A stretch of DNA of 47,980 nt from Bifidobacterium breve (GTDB lineage: Bacteria; Myxococcota_A; UBA796; SXON01). The stretch's first letter is position 1. Every line of letters starts with the position of its first letter. The DNA lies in the NCBI GenBank assembly GCA_943328795.2, contig CALQBK020000015.1, forward strand, positions 1 to 47,980. Reading direction: 5' to 3'. The translations under genes and the position numbers were made by a program. The notes beneath the pieces were generated by a model, which was given only the letters and a program-made list of their open reading frames with translations, was not told where the DNA came from and ran no database searches. Shown piece by piece: positions 39,574-47,211 of the stretch.

Positions 39574-41658
39574 ATGGCCTCCCAGGTACCCGCCGCTGGC
39601 TCGATGATGGCCCTCGTCCGTGAAAACGGGGATATCGCGCTCGCGGTCGGCGTGTTCGGCATGCTCGCGCTGCTCATGGCGCCCCTGCCGCCGATTCTCC
39701 TCGACGTGTTCCTCGCGCTGTCGATCACGCTCTCGCTGCTCATCTTCCTGGTCTCGCTCTACGTAAAGCGCCCGGTGGAGTTCTCGGCGTTCCCGATCAT
39801 CCTGCTCATCTCGACGCTGTTCCGGTTGTCGTTGAACGTGGCCTCCACGCGGCTCATCCTGCTCCACGGCGGCGATGGCCCGGGGGCAGCCGGGCACGTC
39901 ATCCAGGCGTTCGGAGACTTCGTGGTCGGCGGGAACTACGTCGTCGGGTTCATCCTGTTCTGCATCCTGCTGGTGATCAACTTCATCGTCATCACCAAGG
40001 GCGCCGGCCGCGTCGCAGAGGTCGCAGCCCGGTTCACCCTCGACGCGCTTCCCGGCAAGCAGATGGCCGTAGACGCCGAGATGAACGCCGGGATCATCGA
40101 CGAGAAGGTGGCGAAGCGCCGACGCGCCGAGGTTGCCCGCGAGGCGGACTTCTACGGCGCGATGGACGGCGCGAGCAAGTTCATCAAGGGCGACGCCATC
40201 GCCGCCATCGTGATCATGCTCATCAACCTTCTCGCGGGAATCGTGATCGGCGTCGGGATGCACGGCCTCGATCTCAAGACCGCGGCCGCCAACTACACCT
40301 TGCTCACGATCGGGGAGGGGCTCGCCAGCCAGGTGCCGGCGCTGATCGTCTCGGCCGCCGCCGGGTTGCTGGTCACCCGCGTGGCCTCCATCGACGAGGA
40401 GAGCCTGGACGCTCAGTTCGGAACCCAGCTGCTCGGCAGCCCCCGCGCCCTCGCGGTGCTGGCCGCGCTGGCGGGCACGTTCATCCTGGTGCCCGGGCTC
40501 CGGGCCCCCTTCGCCGTGATCTCTGCGCTGCTTGGGGGCCTGGCGTACTCCCTTCGTGACGTGCCCGTCCCGGTGGCGGTCGCGACCTCGTCCGAGGCAA
40601 TGGCAGTCACCAACGAGCAGCGGATCGAGGACATGCTGCGCGTGGAGCCGCTCGTCGTGGAGGTCGGTCTCGACCTCGTGTACCTCGTGGACGAGAAGCG
40701 CGGCGGGGCCCTCGTCGAGCGTATCCAGAAGATCCGTCGACAGGTCGCGCAGAACCTCGGCGTCGTGCTGCCGCCCGTGCGCCTGCGCGACAACGTGCGC
40801 CTCGGGGTAGGGCAATACAAGGTGCTCCTGCGGGGAGAAGCCGTCGGGAGCGGCAAGATTTACGCGAGGCAGCTCCTTGCGCTTGACCCGGGGACGGCGT
40901 CGGGCACGCTCTCCGGCGTCCGCGGGGTGGACCCCGTGTACGGGCTGAAGGGCTTCTGGATCCCGGAGGCGATGAAGCTCCGCGCCCAGTCTCAGGGGTA
41001 TACGGTCGTCGACGCGCCCACGGTGCTCACAACCCACCTCGACGACCTGCTTCGGCGGCACGCCCACGAGCTGTACGGGCGCCAGCAGCTCGCGGAGGCA
41101 CTCGAGCGGGTCGCCTCGCAGAACCCGCGCCTGGTCGAGGAGTTGATCCCGGATCCCCTGCCACGCGCCGCCGTCCTCCGCGTGTTCCGGAACCTCATCC
41201 AGGAGGGCGTCGGTGTCCGCGATGCCCAAGCCGTCCTAGAGGCGCTGGCCGACTACGCGCCCCGCACCCGGGACCCCGAGGTGCTCACAGAGTTCGTCCG
41301 CCAGCGCCTGAGCCGGTCGGTGACAGCGCGATTCGTCAGCGAGGATGGCACGCTCTGCTACCTCGGCCTCGGCGCCGAGGCCGAGGACGTCGTCGTACGC
41401 GGGCTGCAGGGAGGCGAGGGCGGCGCGATGACGCTCGTGCTCGACCCCGACACCACCCGGCGCCTGATCGGCGCGATCCGCACGCAGACCGAGAGCTGGA
41501 GCGGCACAGGCGACCTCGTGTTCCTCGTCCCTCCCCTCGCCCGCGGCCCCATGCGCCGGTTGCTCGAGAAGGTCCTGCCCCGCGTACCGGTGCTCAGCCC
41601 CGGCGAGATCGTGCCCGGCACCCCGCTCTCCCGGGCGGCCGAGATCCGCCTGAAGTAG
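39574..41658 (+). CDS. flhA: FlhA, flagellar export apparatus protein
   Basis: A 694-residue inner-membrane export protein. The N-terminal half has eight predicted membrane helices and the FHIPEP-type block KQMAVDAEMNAGIIDEKVAKRRRAEVAREADFYGAMDGASKFIKGDAIAAIVIMLINLLAGIVIG. The C-terminal cytoplasmic domain begins near residue 345 (RIEDMLRVEPLVVEVG), contains KIYARQLLALDPG and ALADYAPRTRDPEVLTEFVRQRLSRS, and docks chaperones such as FliS and FlgN. I prefer the ATG at 39574: an earlier ATG at 39562 falls inside the promoter -10 box, and 39574 gives an almost leaderless message. Its usual partner flhB is separated from it by the surface operon. Confidence 0.95.
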   Translation: MASQVPAAGSMMALVRENGDIALAVGVFGMLALLMAPLPPILLDVFLALSITLSLLIFLVSLYVKRPVEFSAFPIILLISTLFRLSLNVASTRLILLHGGDGPGAAGHVIQAFGDFVVGGNYVVGFILFCILLVINFIVITKGAGRVAEVAARFTLDALPGKQMAVDAEMNAGIIDEKVAKRRRAEVAREADFYGAMDGASKFIKGDAIAAIVIMLINLLAGIVIGVGMHGLDLKTAAANYTLLTIGEGLASQVPALIVSAAAGLLVTRVASIDEESLDAQFGTQLLGSPRALAVLAALAGTFILVPGLRAPFAVISALLGGLAYSLRDVPVPVAVATSSEAMAVTNEQRIEDMLRVEPLVVEVGLDLVYLVDEKRGGALVERIQKIRRQVAQNLGVVLPPVRLRDNVRLGVGQYKVLLRGEAVGSGKIYARQLLALDPGTASGTLSGVRGVDPVYGLKGFWIPEAMKLRAQSQGYTVVDAPTVLTTHLDDLLRRHAHELYGRQQLAEALERVASQNPRLVEELIPDPLPRAAVLRVFRNLIQEGVGVRDAQAVLEALADYAPRTRDPEVLTEFVRQRLSRSVTARFVSEDGTLCYLGLGAEAEDVVVRGLQGGEGGAMTLVLDPDTTRRLIGAIRTQTESWSGTGDLVFLVPPLARGPMRRLLEKVLPRVPVLSPGEIVPGTPLSRAAEIRLK

Positions 41659-41690
41659 GCGCGGCCCGGCGCCCCGAAAAAAGAATCCCC

Positions 41691-41717
41691 TCAATTCCCG
41701 ACCATCCCGACCGAAAG
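41691..41717 (+). promoter_or_regulatory. Sigma-28-like promoter of fliF-fliG-fliH-fliI
   Basis: TCAATTCC, 11 bases, ACCGAAAG, in the gap after flhA. The fliF GTG starts 8 bases past the -10 end. Confidence 0.65.
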
Positions 41718-41724
41718 AGCCCCA

Positions 41725-43311
41725 GTGACGTTCACCGAACAGCTCCAGACGTTCTATGAGGGCCTCGACCCCTCCCGGCGTCGCGTGCTGTGGGGCGCGA
41801 CGGCGCTGAGCCTGGCGTCGGTCGCGGGAGTGGGGATCTGGTCCATGCAGCCCGACAACGTGCTGCTCACGCGGGCCTCCGACCCCTACGAGGCGCAAAC
41901 GATCGCCCGGTCGCTGGCGCAGGCCGAGGTGCCCTACACCATCGACGCGGACGGGATCAGCGTGCGGGTACCCCGCGCCTCGCAGGTGCAGGCGCGCCTG
42001 GCCGCCAGCGGAGACGGCGGCATCGTCGGCCTGGAGGGACTCGACCAGATCGACCCGTGGGTCACGCCCTTCCAGGAGCAGCTCCACCGACTGCGGATGA
42101 TGCAGGGCGAGCTCGTCCGTACCCTCGACGCGATCACCGGCATCGCCACGAGCACCGTCCACATCACGTTCCCCGAGCGCACGGCGTTCATCGGCGACGC
42201 GGACCGCCCAACCGCCGCGGTCACCCTCCGGGCGGACCCCGGGACCACGCTCGACCGCAACACTGCCCGGAGCGTCGCCGAGCTCGTGAGCCACGCCGTT
42301 ACCGGGATGACCGCGGATGATGTCACCGTCGTGGACGCCAGCAACGGGCGGCTGTTGTGGACGGGCGCCAAGGACGATGACGACGGGACGCAGAACGTGT
42401 CCGACCTCGCAGTGCTGCAGGCGCGGCAGGAGGGCCAGCTCGCCGAGGGCGTACGTGCCGCCCTGGCGCATCTCCTCGGTCGGGACGACGCGGCGACGGT
42501 GACCGTGAAGGTGGAGCTCGAGCGGGCGGCGGTACAGTCCACGGTCAACGCCGTAGACCCCGACAGCTCGGTCACGAGCACGGAGAAGATCGAGAACGAG
42601 ACGAACGGCAGCGCGACCACGGATCCGAGTGGGGTGCCGGGCACGGACTCCAACCTCCCCGAGCGCGCGGGCTCAGGGAGCTCGAGCGGGTCGAGCGCGC
42701 GGACCCGCGAGTCCCTGCAGTCCACCTACCAGTTCACGACGACGACAACGACAACCAGCACTCCCGCCGGGGACGTGCGGCGCCTGAGCGCCTCAGTCAT
42801 GATCGACCAGGCGGCGGTGACCGCTGCAGCCGCGGGGGGTGACGAAGCCGCGCTGCGCACCCAGCTCGAAGCCGGCGTTCGTGCCGCGCTCGGCGCGACC
42901 GACAAGCGCGGCGACTCGGTGATCGTGAGCTTCGTGCCCTTCGCCCCCGAGGCGACAGAGACGGCCGATGCCGCAGCCGCAGCCGCAGCCGCAGCCGAGG
43001 CCGCCTCCTGGCAGCGCTTCCTCCCCGCCGGCCTCGTTGCGGCCGTCCTGATCGCGATCCTCGCGTTCTTCGTCCGCCCGCTCCTCGCGGCGGTGCGCGG
43101 AGCGGGCGCCCCTCGAACGGGCAACACCCTCGCGTTGACCCCGGACGGGATCATCGAGGACGACGGCGTCGAGAACGTCTCGCGCCTTGATGATCGCCTC
43201 CGCGCCCGGATCGCCCGCCTCGACTCCCACCAGCCTCGCCACGTCAGCGCCCTCGTCCTCGAGGAGTCCGCCCACTCCGCCGAGGTGCTCCGGCGCTGGA
43301 TCCGGACCTGA
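41725..43311 (+). CDS. fliF: FliF, MS-ring protein
   Basis: A 528-residue membrane ring protein. N-terminal membrane helix (VLWGATALSLASVAGVGIW), then the first ring-building domain (NVLLTRASDPYEAQTIARSLAQAEVPYTIDADGISVRVPRASQVQARLAASG) and the second (PWVTPFQEQLHRLRMMQGELVRTLDAITGIATSTVHI, FPERTAFIGDADRPTAAVTLRADPGTTLDRNTARSVAELVSHAVTGM). Asp/Gly/Ser-rich third-domain loops follow. A C-terminal helix (FLPAGLVAAVLIAILAFFV) comes before a cytoplasmic tail that should bind FliG. The GTG at 41725 has no ribosome site and lies 8 bases past the -10 box, so a leaderless start is likely. The stop is followed two bases later by fliG. Confidence 0.94.
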   Translation: MTFTEQLQTFYEGLDPSRRRVLWGATALSLASVAGVGIWSMQPDNVLLTRASDPYEAQTIARSLAQAEVPYTIDADGISVRVPRASQVQARLAASGDGGIVGLEGLDQIDPWVTPFQEQLHRLRMMQGELVRTLDAITGIATSTVHITFPERTAFIGDADRPTAAVTLRADPGTTLDRNTARSVAELVSHAVTGMTADDVTVVDASNGRLLWTGAKDDDDGTQNVSDLAVLQARQEGQLAEGVRAALAHLLGRDDAATVTVKVELERAAVQSTVNAVDPDSSVTSTEKIENETNGSATTDPSGVPGTDSNLPERAGSGSSSGSSARTRESLQSTYQFTTTTTTTSTPAGDVRRLSASVMIDQAAVTAAAAGGDEAALRTQLEAGVRAALGATDKRGDSVIVSFVPFAPEATETADAAAAAAAAAEAASWQRFLPAGLVAAVLIAILAFFVRPLLAAVRGAGAPRTGNTLALTPDGIIEDDGVENVSRLDDRLRARIARLDSHQPRHVSALVLEESAHSAEVLRRWIRT

Positions 43312-43313
43312 GC

Positions 43314-44333
43314 ATGGCCGCCACCCGCGCGACCCCCGCCGCTGAGCTCACCCCGATCCAGAAGGCGGCCGTCTTCGTCATGTACCTGGAGCGCGAGGCT
43401 GCCCGCGCCCTGCTCCGGAACCTGAGCGACGACGAGGTGAAGCTGATCGGCGCCGCGATCAACTCCCTCGGCGAGGTAGACGAGGGCGTGATCGAGGGCG
43501 TGGTCGGCGACTTCGTTGACGAGCTCTCCGCGGTGAGCTTGCTGCCGTCAACGGGTCCGGACTTCGCCCGCAACGTGCTGCCGGAGCTCATGGACGAGGA
43601 GCGGCGTCCGCGGATCGCCGCCGCGCTCCGCCGCCAGGGAGTCAACGAATTCGAGGCGTTTATCCAGCTACGTCCGCCCCACTCGGTGGCCAGTGCGCTC
43701 CGAGACGAGCACCCCCAGATCCGCGCGATCGCCCTCCTGCGGATGGGGACCGAGAACGCCGCGAGGGTCCTGAGCTGCTTTCCCGAAAACGAGCGCTCCG
43801 ACGTCACGATCCGGATGGCGCGGGCGGAGCGCGTGGACGCCGAGATGGTCGACGACGTCGAGGCCGCGCTGCGGAACGCGCTCGGGCCGCTCGCCGGGCC
43901 CACACAGATGGGAGGGGTCGAGAACACGGCCCGCATCCTCGGCCGCATGCCCCGCGAGGCGAACATCGCGCTCCTCGAGCAGGTGCGCAGCTCGCACGAG
44001 GAGCTCGCGGAAGATCTGCAACGGCGCATGGTCGTCTTCGAGGACCTCGGCAGCCTCGACGGTCGCGCGATCCAGGCGCTCCTGCGCGCCGTCGATCGCC
44101 CCGATCTCCTCTTGGCCCTCAAGGGCGCCTCCCCCGGGCTCCGCGACGCCTTCCTGGCCAACCTCTCCAGCCGCGCGGCGGCTGACCTCGTGGAGGAGAT
44201 GGAGCTCGCGGGACGGGCCCGGCGCTCGCAGGTGCGCGAGGCGCAGGACCGCATCGTCGCGGTCGCCCGCAAGCTCGCCGACGACGGCGCCATCGAGCTG
44301 GACGTCGGTGGCACCGACGAAGGGGTCGGGTAG
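43314..44333 (+). CDS. fliG: FliG, C-ring switch protein
   Basis: A 339-residue rotor protein. N-domain: TPIQKAAVFVMYLEREAARALLRNLSDDEVKLIGAAINSLGEVDEGVIEGVVGDFVDEL. The middle domain has DEHPQIRAIALLRMGTENAARVL with the EHPQ motif that binds FliM. The C-terminal torque region has LLALKGASPGLRDAFLANLSSRAAADLVEEMELAGRARRSQVREAQDRIVAVARKLADDGAIEL; the usual GPVR turn reads AGRARR here. It transfers torque from MotA to the MS ring. The length (about 340) is typical. Confidence 0.93.
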   Translation: MAATRATPAAELTPIQKAAVFVMYLEREAARALLRNLSDDEVKLIGAAINSLGEVDEGVIEGVVGDFVDELSAVSLLPSTGPDFARNVLPELMDEERRPRIAAALRRQGVNEFEAFIQLRPPHSVASALRDEHPQIRAIALLRMGTENAARVLSCFPENERSDVTIRMARAERVDAEMVDDVEAALRNALGPLAGPTQMGGVENTARILGRMPREANIALLEQVRSSHEELAEDLQRRMVVFEDLGSLDGRAIQALLRAVDRPDLLLALKGASPGLRDAFLANLSSRAAADLVEEMELAGRARRSQVREAQDRIVAVARKLADDGAIELDVGGTDEGVG

Positions 44334-44336
44334 CCC

Positions 44337-44900
44337 GTGGCCGCCTTTGTTAGCCTCAAGCTTCACCTGCTCGGTGAGCCGAAGCCTCCCCGGGCCGCGC
44401 CGATCGATGCGCCCGTCGACTCCCCCGACAAGGTCGACCGGCGCGAGTTGGACCGCCAGCAGGCGCACCGGGCAGCGATGGACTCCCTGCGCGACGCCGA
44501 GGCAGAAATGCGCGCCGCGACGAAGCTGCTCACCGACACCGCGAAGGCAATCGAAGACACGCGCAGAGGCCTCCTCGACGAAGTGCGCGCCTCGACGGCG
44601 GGCGTAATCCTCGAAGCCGCCCGGCGGATCGCGGGGGAGGCACTGCACGCCGATCCTCGCCTGCTCGAGGCCATAGTAGACGAGGCGGTGCGCACGCTGG
44701 GCCGGAGTGGGCTCGTGGTCAAGGTCTCACCGCTCGACGGTGAGATGCTGCGAGGTGTCCTGCAGGGACGGGGGATCGAGGTCGTCGAGGACTTCTTCAT
44801 GGAGGGCGGCTGCGTCTGCGAGGGACCCGCAGGGTGCATCGATGCCTCGGTGGAGCGCGCGGTGGCCGGGGTAGCGGCAGTGCTGGATCAATGGAAGTAG
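44337..44900 (+). CDS. fliH: FliH, export ATPase regulator
   Basis: A 187-residue protein with a long central coiled coil (RELDRQQAHRAAMDSLRDAEAEMRAATKLL) and a C-terminal FliH/YscL domain (LDEVRASTAGVILEAARRIAGEALHADPRLLEAIVDEAVRTLG, then VVEDFFMEGGCVCEGPAGCIDASVERAVAGVAAVLDQW). It holds FliI and links it to the C ring through FliN. It is placed between fliG and fliI and overlaps fliI by 10 bp. The start is a GTG. Identity rests on both fold pattern and context. Confidence 0.85.
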   Translation: MAAFVSLKLHLLGEPKPPRAAPIDAPVDSPDKVDRRELDRQQAHRAAMDSLRDAEAEMRAATKLLTDTAKAIEDTRRGLLDEVRASTAGVILEAARRIAGEALHADPRLLEAIVDEAVRTLGRSGLVVKVSPLDGEMLRGVLQGRGIEVVEDFFMEGGCVCEGPAGCIDASVERAVAGVAAVLDQWK

Positions 44901-46228
44901 GCTCGCTGAACCTCTCCGGCCTCGCCTCCGCCCTCGCGGAGGCGCCCGTTCGGAGGCGGAGCGGGCGCGTGGTGCGGCTGGTCGGCACGCTCGTAGAGGC
45001 CGAGCTCCCCGGGGCGCGGGTCGGCGAAGAGTGCACGATCGAGGGCACCGGCGTAGCGGAGACCGTCGGCTTTCGCGAGGAGCGGGCGTTGCTGATGCCG
45101 TTCCATTCGGTGGAGGGCGTCCGGTTCGGGGCGAGGGTCGAGACCGTGGGGGAGATGCCGTCCGCGCCGGTGGGCCCCGCGCTGCGCGGCCGGGTGCTGG
45201 ACGGGTTCGGCGAGCCGATCGACGGGAAGGGCCCGCTCTCGACCGTGACCCGCCGCCCGCTGCACGCGCTCTGCCCGGACCCGCTGCGCCGGGGGCTCAT
45301 CCGCAAGCCGCTGCACACGGGCGTTCGGGTGCTGGACGGCCTCCTCACCCTCGGCCATGGACAGCGCGTGGGGCTGATGGCCGGCTCGGGCGTCGGCAAG
45401 TCCACGTTGCTCGGCATGATCGCACGGCGTGCGTCCGCGGCCATCAACGTCATCGCGCTCATCGGCGAGCGCGGCCGGGAGGTCCGCGAGTTCCTCGAGG
45501 ACGTGCTCGGCCCCGAGGGCCTCGCCCGATCCGTGGTCGTCGTGGTCACCTCGGACAAGGCACCCGTGCTCCAGGTCCGAGGCGCGTTTGTCGCCGCTAC
45601 GATCGCCGACTGGTTCCGCGACGATGGCATGGACGTCATGTTCTTCATGGACAGCGCTACCCGTTTGGCGATGGCGCAGCGCCAGATCGGCCTCGCCGCC
45701 GGTGAACCCCCAACCACAAAGGGCTACACCCCCTCCGTCTTCGGCCTGCTCCCGCGCCTCATGGAGCGCGCGGGCCACGGCATCGGCGCGGGCAGCGTCA
45801 CGGCGCTCTACACTGTGCTCATCGACGGGGACGACCTCCAGGACCCAATCGGGGACGCCGTCCGGGGCATCGTAGACGGCCACATCGTGCTCTCGCGACG
45901 GATCGCCTCCCACGGCCAGTTCCCGGCGGTGGACGTGCTCCAGAGCCTGAGCCGTGTAATGCCGCTCGTTACGTCGCCCGCACACCGTGCCGTCGCGAGC
46001 AAGGTTCGCGGCCTGATGGCCACCTGGTCCGAGAACGAGGAGTTGATCCGACTCGGCGCCTACCGCGCCGGGTCGAACGCCGGGGTCGATGCGGCCATCG
46101 CGAGGAGCGAGCCAATCCGGAGGTTCTGCGCGCAGGGCGTGTCCGAAGTCACCTCGATGGCAGACACGGTGGCAGCGATGGAGGCGATCTCAAATGATTC
46201 CTCAACTGTTGCCGCCTCCGCCCGATAA
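44891..46228 (+). CDS. fliI: FliI, flagellar export ATPase
   Basis: A 445-residue F1-like ATPase. Walker A AGSGVGKST is at 164-172, the Walker B-like strand MDVMFFMD ends at D254, and LIGERGREVREFLEDVLG at 190-207 is the family signature. The ending SVTALYTVLIDGDDLQDPIGDAVRGIVDGHIVLSRRIASHGQFPAVDVLQSLSRVMP is characteristic of FliI. It hydrolyses ATP to help unfold and deliver export substrates. The ATG at 44891 overlaps the fliH end. The fliJ promoter is inside its last codons. Confidence 0.96.
   Translation: MEVGSLNLSGLASALAEAPVRRRSGRVVRLVGTLVEAELPGARVGEECTIEGTGVAETVGFREERALLMPFHSVEGVRFGARVETVGEMPSAPVGPALRGRVLDGFGEPIDGKGPLSTVTRRPLHALCPDPLRRGLIRKPLHTGVRVLDGLLTLGHGQRVGLMAGSGVGKSTLLGMIARRASAAINVIALIGERGREVREFLEDVLGPEGLARSVVVVVTSDKAPVLQVRGAFVAATIADWFRDDGMDVMFFMDSATRLAMAQRQIGLAAGEPPTTKGYTPSVFGLLPRLMERAGHGIGAGSVTALYTVLIDGDDLQDPIGDAVRGIVDGHIVLSRRIASHGQFPAVDVLQSLSRVMPLVTSPAHRAVASKVRGLMATWSENEELIRLGAYRAGSNAGVDAAIARSEPIRRFCAQGVSEVTSMADTVAAMEAISNDSSTVAASAR
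46202..46228 (+). promoter_or_regulatory. Sigma-28-like promoter of fliJ
   Basis: TCAACTGT, 11 bases, CCCGATAA, wholly inside the 3' end of fliI, with the TAA stop being part of the -10 box. The fliJ ATG is 19 bases past the -10 end and has an AAGGAG ribosome site. Confidence 0.72.
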
Positions 46229-46246
46229 GAAAAAAGGAGCACCCGC

Positions 46247-46666
46247 ATGTCGACCGTCCTGGCGTCCCTGCACCGGTTGCGCGCCCATGCCCGGCAGGAA
46301 GCCGAGGTGTCCCTCAGGAACGCCGAGGCCGCTCGTGATCAGCAAGAGCAGCGGCTTGCAAACGTGACGAGCGGGATCCGCGCGGCACAGGCCGCCGTGG
46401 ACCCGTCCGACGTCGTGGCGCTCGCAGCTTACCAGGCATACCGGATCCGCGAGGAGTTCACCGAGCGGCGGGAGCGGGTCCGGCTTCAGCAGAAGGAGCG
46501 CGACGTCATGCTCACCGGTGATCGGCACGTGAAGTGCGTTCGCGAGGAGCTCACCTTGGAGGCGGTGATCGAAGAGCGGTTCGTCGGCGCCCAGGAGGAG
46601 CTCAAGCGGGTGGAAGCGCGCGGGATGGATGAGATCGCGGCGCGCGCACGGCGCGTGGCGGGATGA
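46247..46666 (+). CDS. fliJ: FliJ, export central-stalk coiled coil
   Basis: A 139-residue protein, almost entirely helical and highly charged (HRLRAHARQEAEVSLRNAEAARDQQEQRLANV, then AYQAYRIREEFTERRERVRLQQKERDVML). This is the antiparallel coiled-coil layout of FliJ, which sits like a rotor inside the FliI hexamer. It has its own promoter in fliI. The stop overlaps the ATG of the next gene. Confidence 0.88.
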   Translation: MSTVLASLHRLRAHARQEAEVSLRNAEAARDQQEQRLANVTSGIRAAQAAVDPSDVVALAAYQAYRIREEFTERRERVRLQQKERDVMLTGDRHVKCVREELTLEAVIEERFVGAQEELKRVEARGMDEIAARARRVAG

Positions 46667-47211
46667 CCCGGCGGCGTGTTTGGGCGATCTTCGGCGTGGT
46701 CGCGGCCGCGGTGGCCAGCGGCGTCGCCCTCGCGTCGACGATGGACGCGCCCACGGAGGTAGCGGCAGAAGTCGCAGCCACGCTGCGGTGGTGCGGGGAG
46801 GAGCAGGCGGGAAACCGGGAGCTCGCCGACCAGCTCCGACACCGGGCGCGCGAGCTCGACGAGCGCGACCACTCCTTTGACGCCAGGAAGAAAGAGCTGG
46901 CGGAGACCGAGAAGCGTCTGGATGCCCGGATGGCCGAGCTGACGGCCCTTCGCACGGAGGTCGCCGCGAGCCTTGATCGGGCCGACAAGGCTCAGGACGA
47001 GCGGGTCAAGGGCCTCGTCAAGATGGTAGAGAGCAACCGCGCCGCATCGATCGCGCCCATGTTCGCGGGCCTCGACGAGGCGCTCGCTGTGGAGGTCCTC
47101 GACCGCATGAACCGCCAGAAGGCGGGCAAGCTGCTCGCCGCCCTGCCGCCGGCAAAGGCGGCCGCCCTCGCAGACAAGCTCACCCGCTCGCTCCAATCGA
47201 AGGTCCAGTGA
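46663..47211 (+). CDS. MotE-like (MgtE N-domain) flagellar chaperone candidate
   Basis: A 182-residue protein with a signal or anchor helix (VWAIFGVVAAAVASGVALA), a charged coiled coil (ELADQLRHRARELDERDHSFDARKKELAETEKRLDARMAELTALRTEV) and a C-terminal MgtE-N-like helix bundle (KMVESNRAASIAPMFAGLDEALAVEVLDRMNRQKAGKLLAALPPAKAAALADKL). This matches the MotE/FlaE group of periplasmic proteins usually encoded beside fliJ. In alphaproteobacteria MotE helps MotC secretion. A flagellar or stator-assembly role is inferred from family and context. Confidence 0.78.
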   Translation: MTRRRVWAIFGVVAAAVASGVALASTMDAPTEVAAEVAATLRWCGEEQAGNRELADQLRHRARELDERDHSFDARKKELAETEKRLDARMAELTALRTEVAASLDRADKAQDERVKGLVKMVESNRAASIAPMFAGLDEALAVEVLDRMNRQKAGKLLAALPPAKAAALADKLTRSLQSKVQ

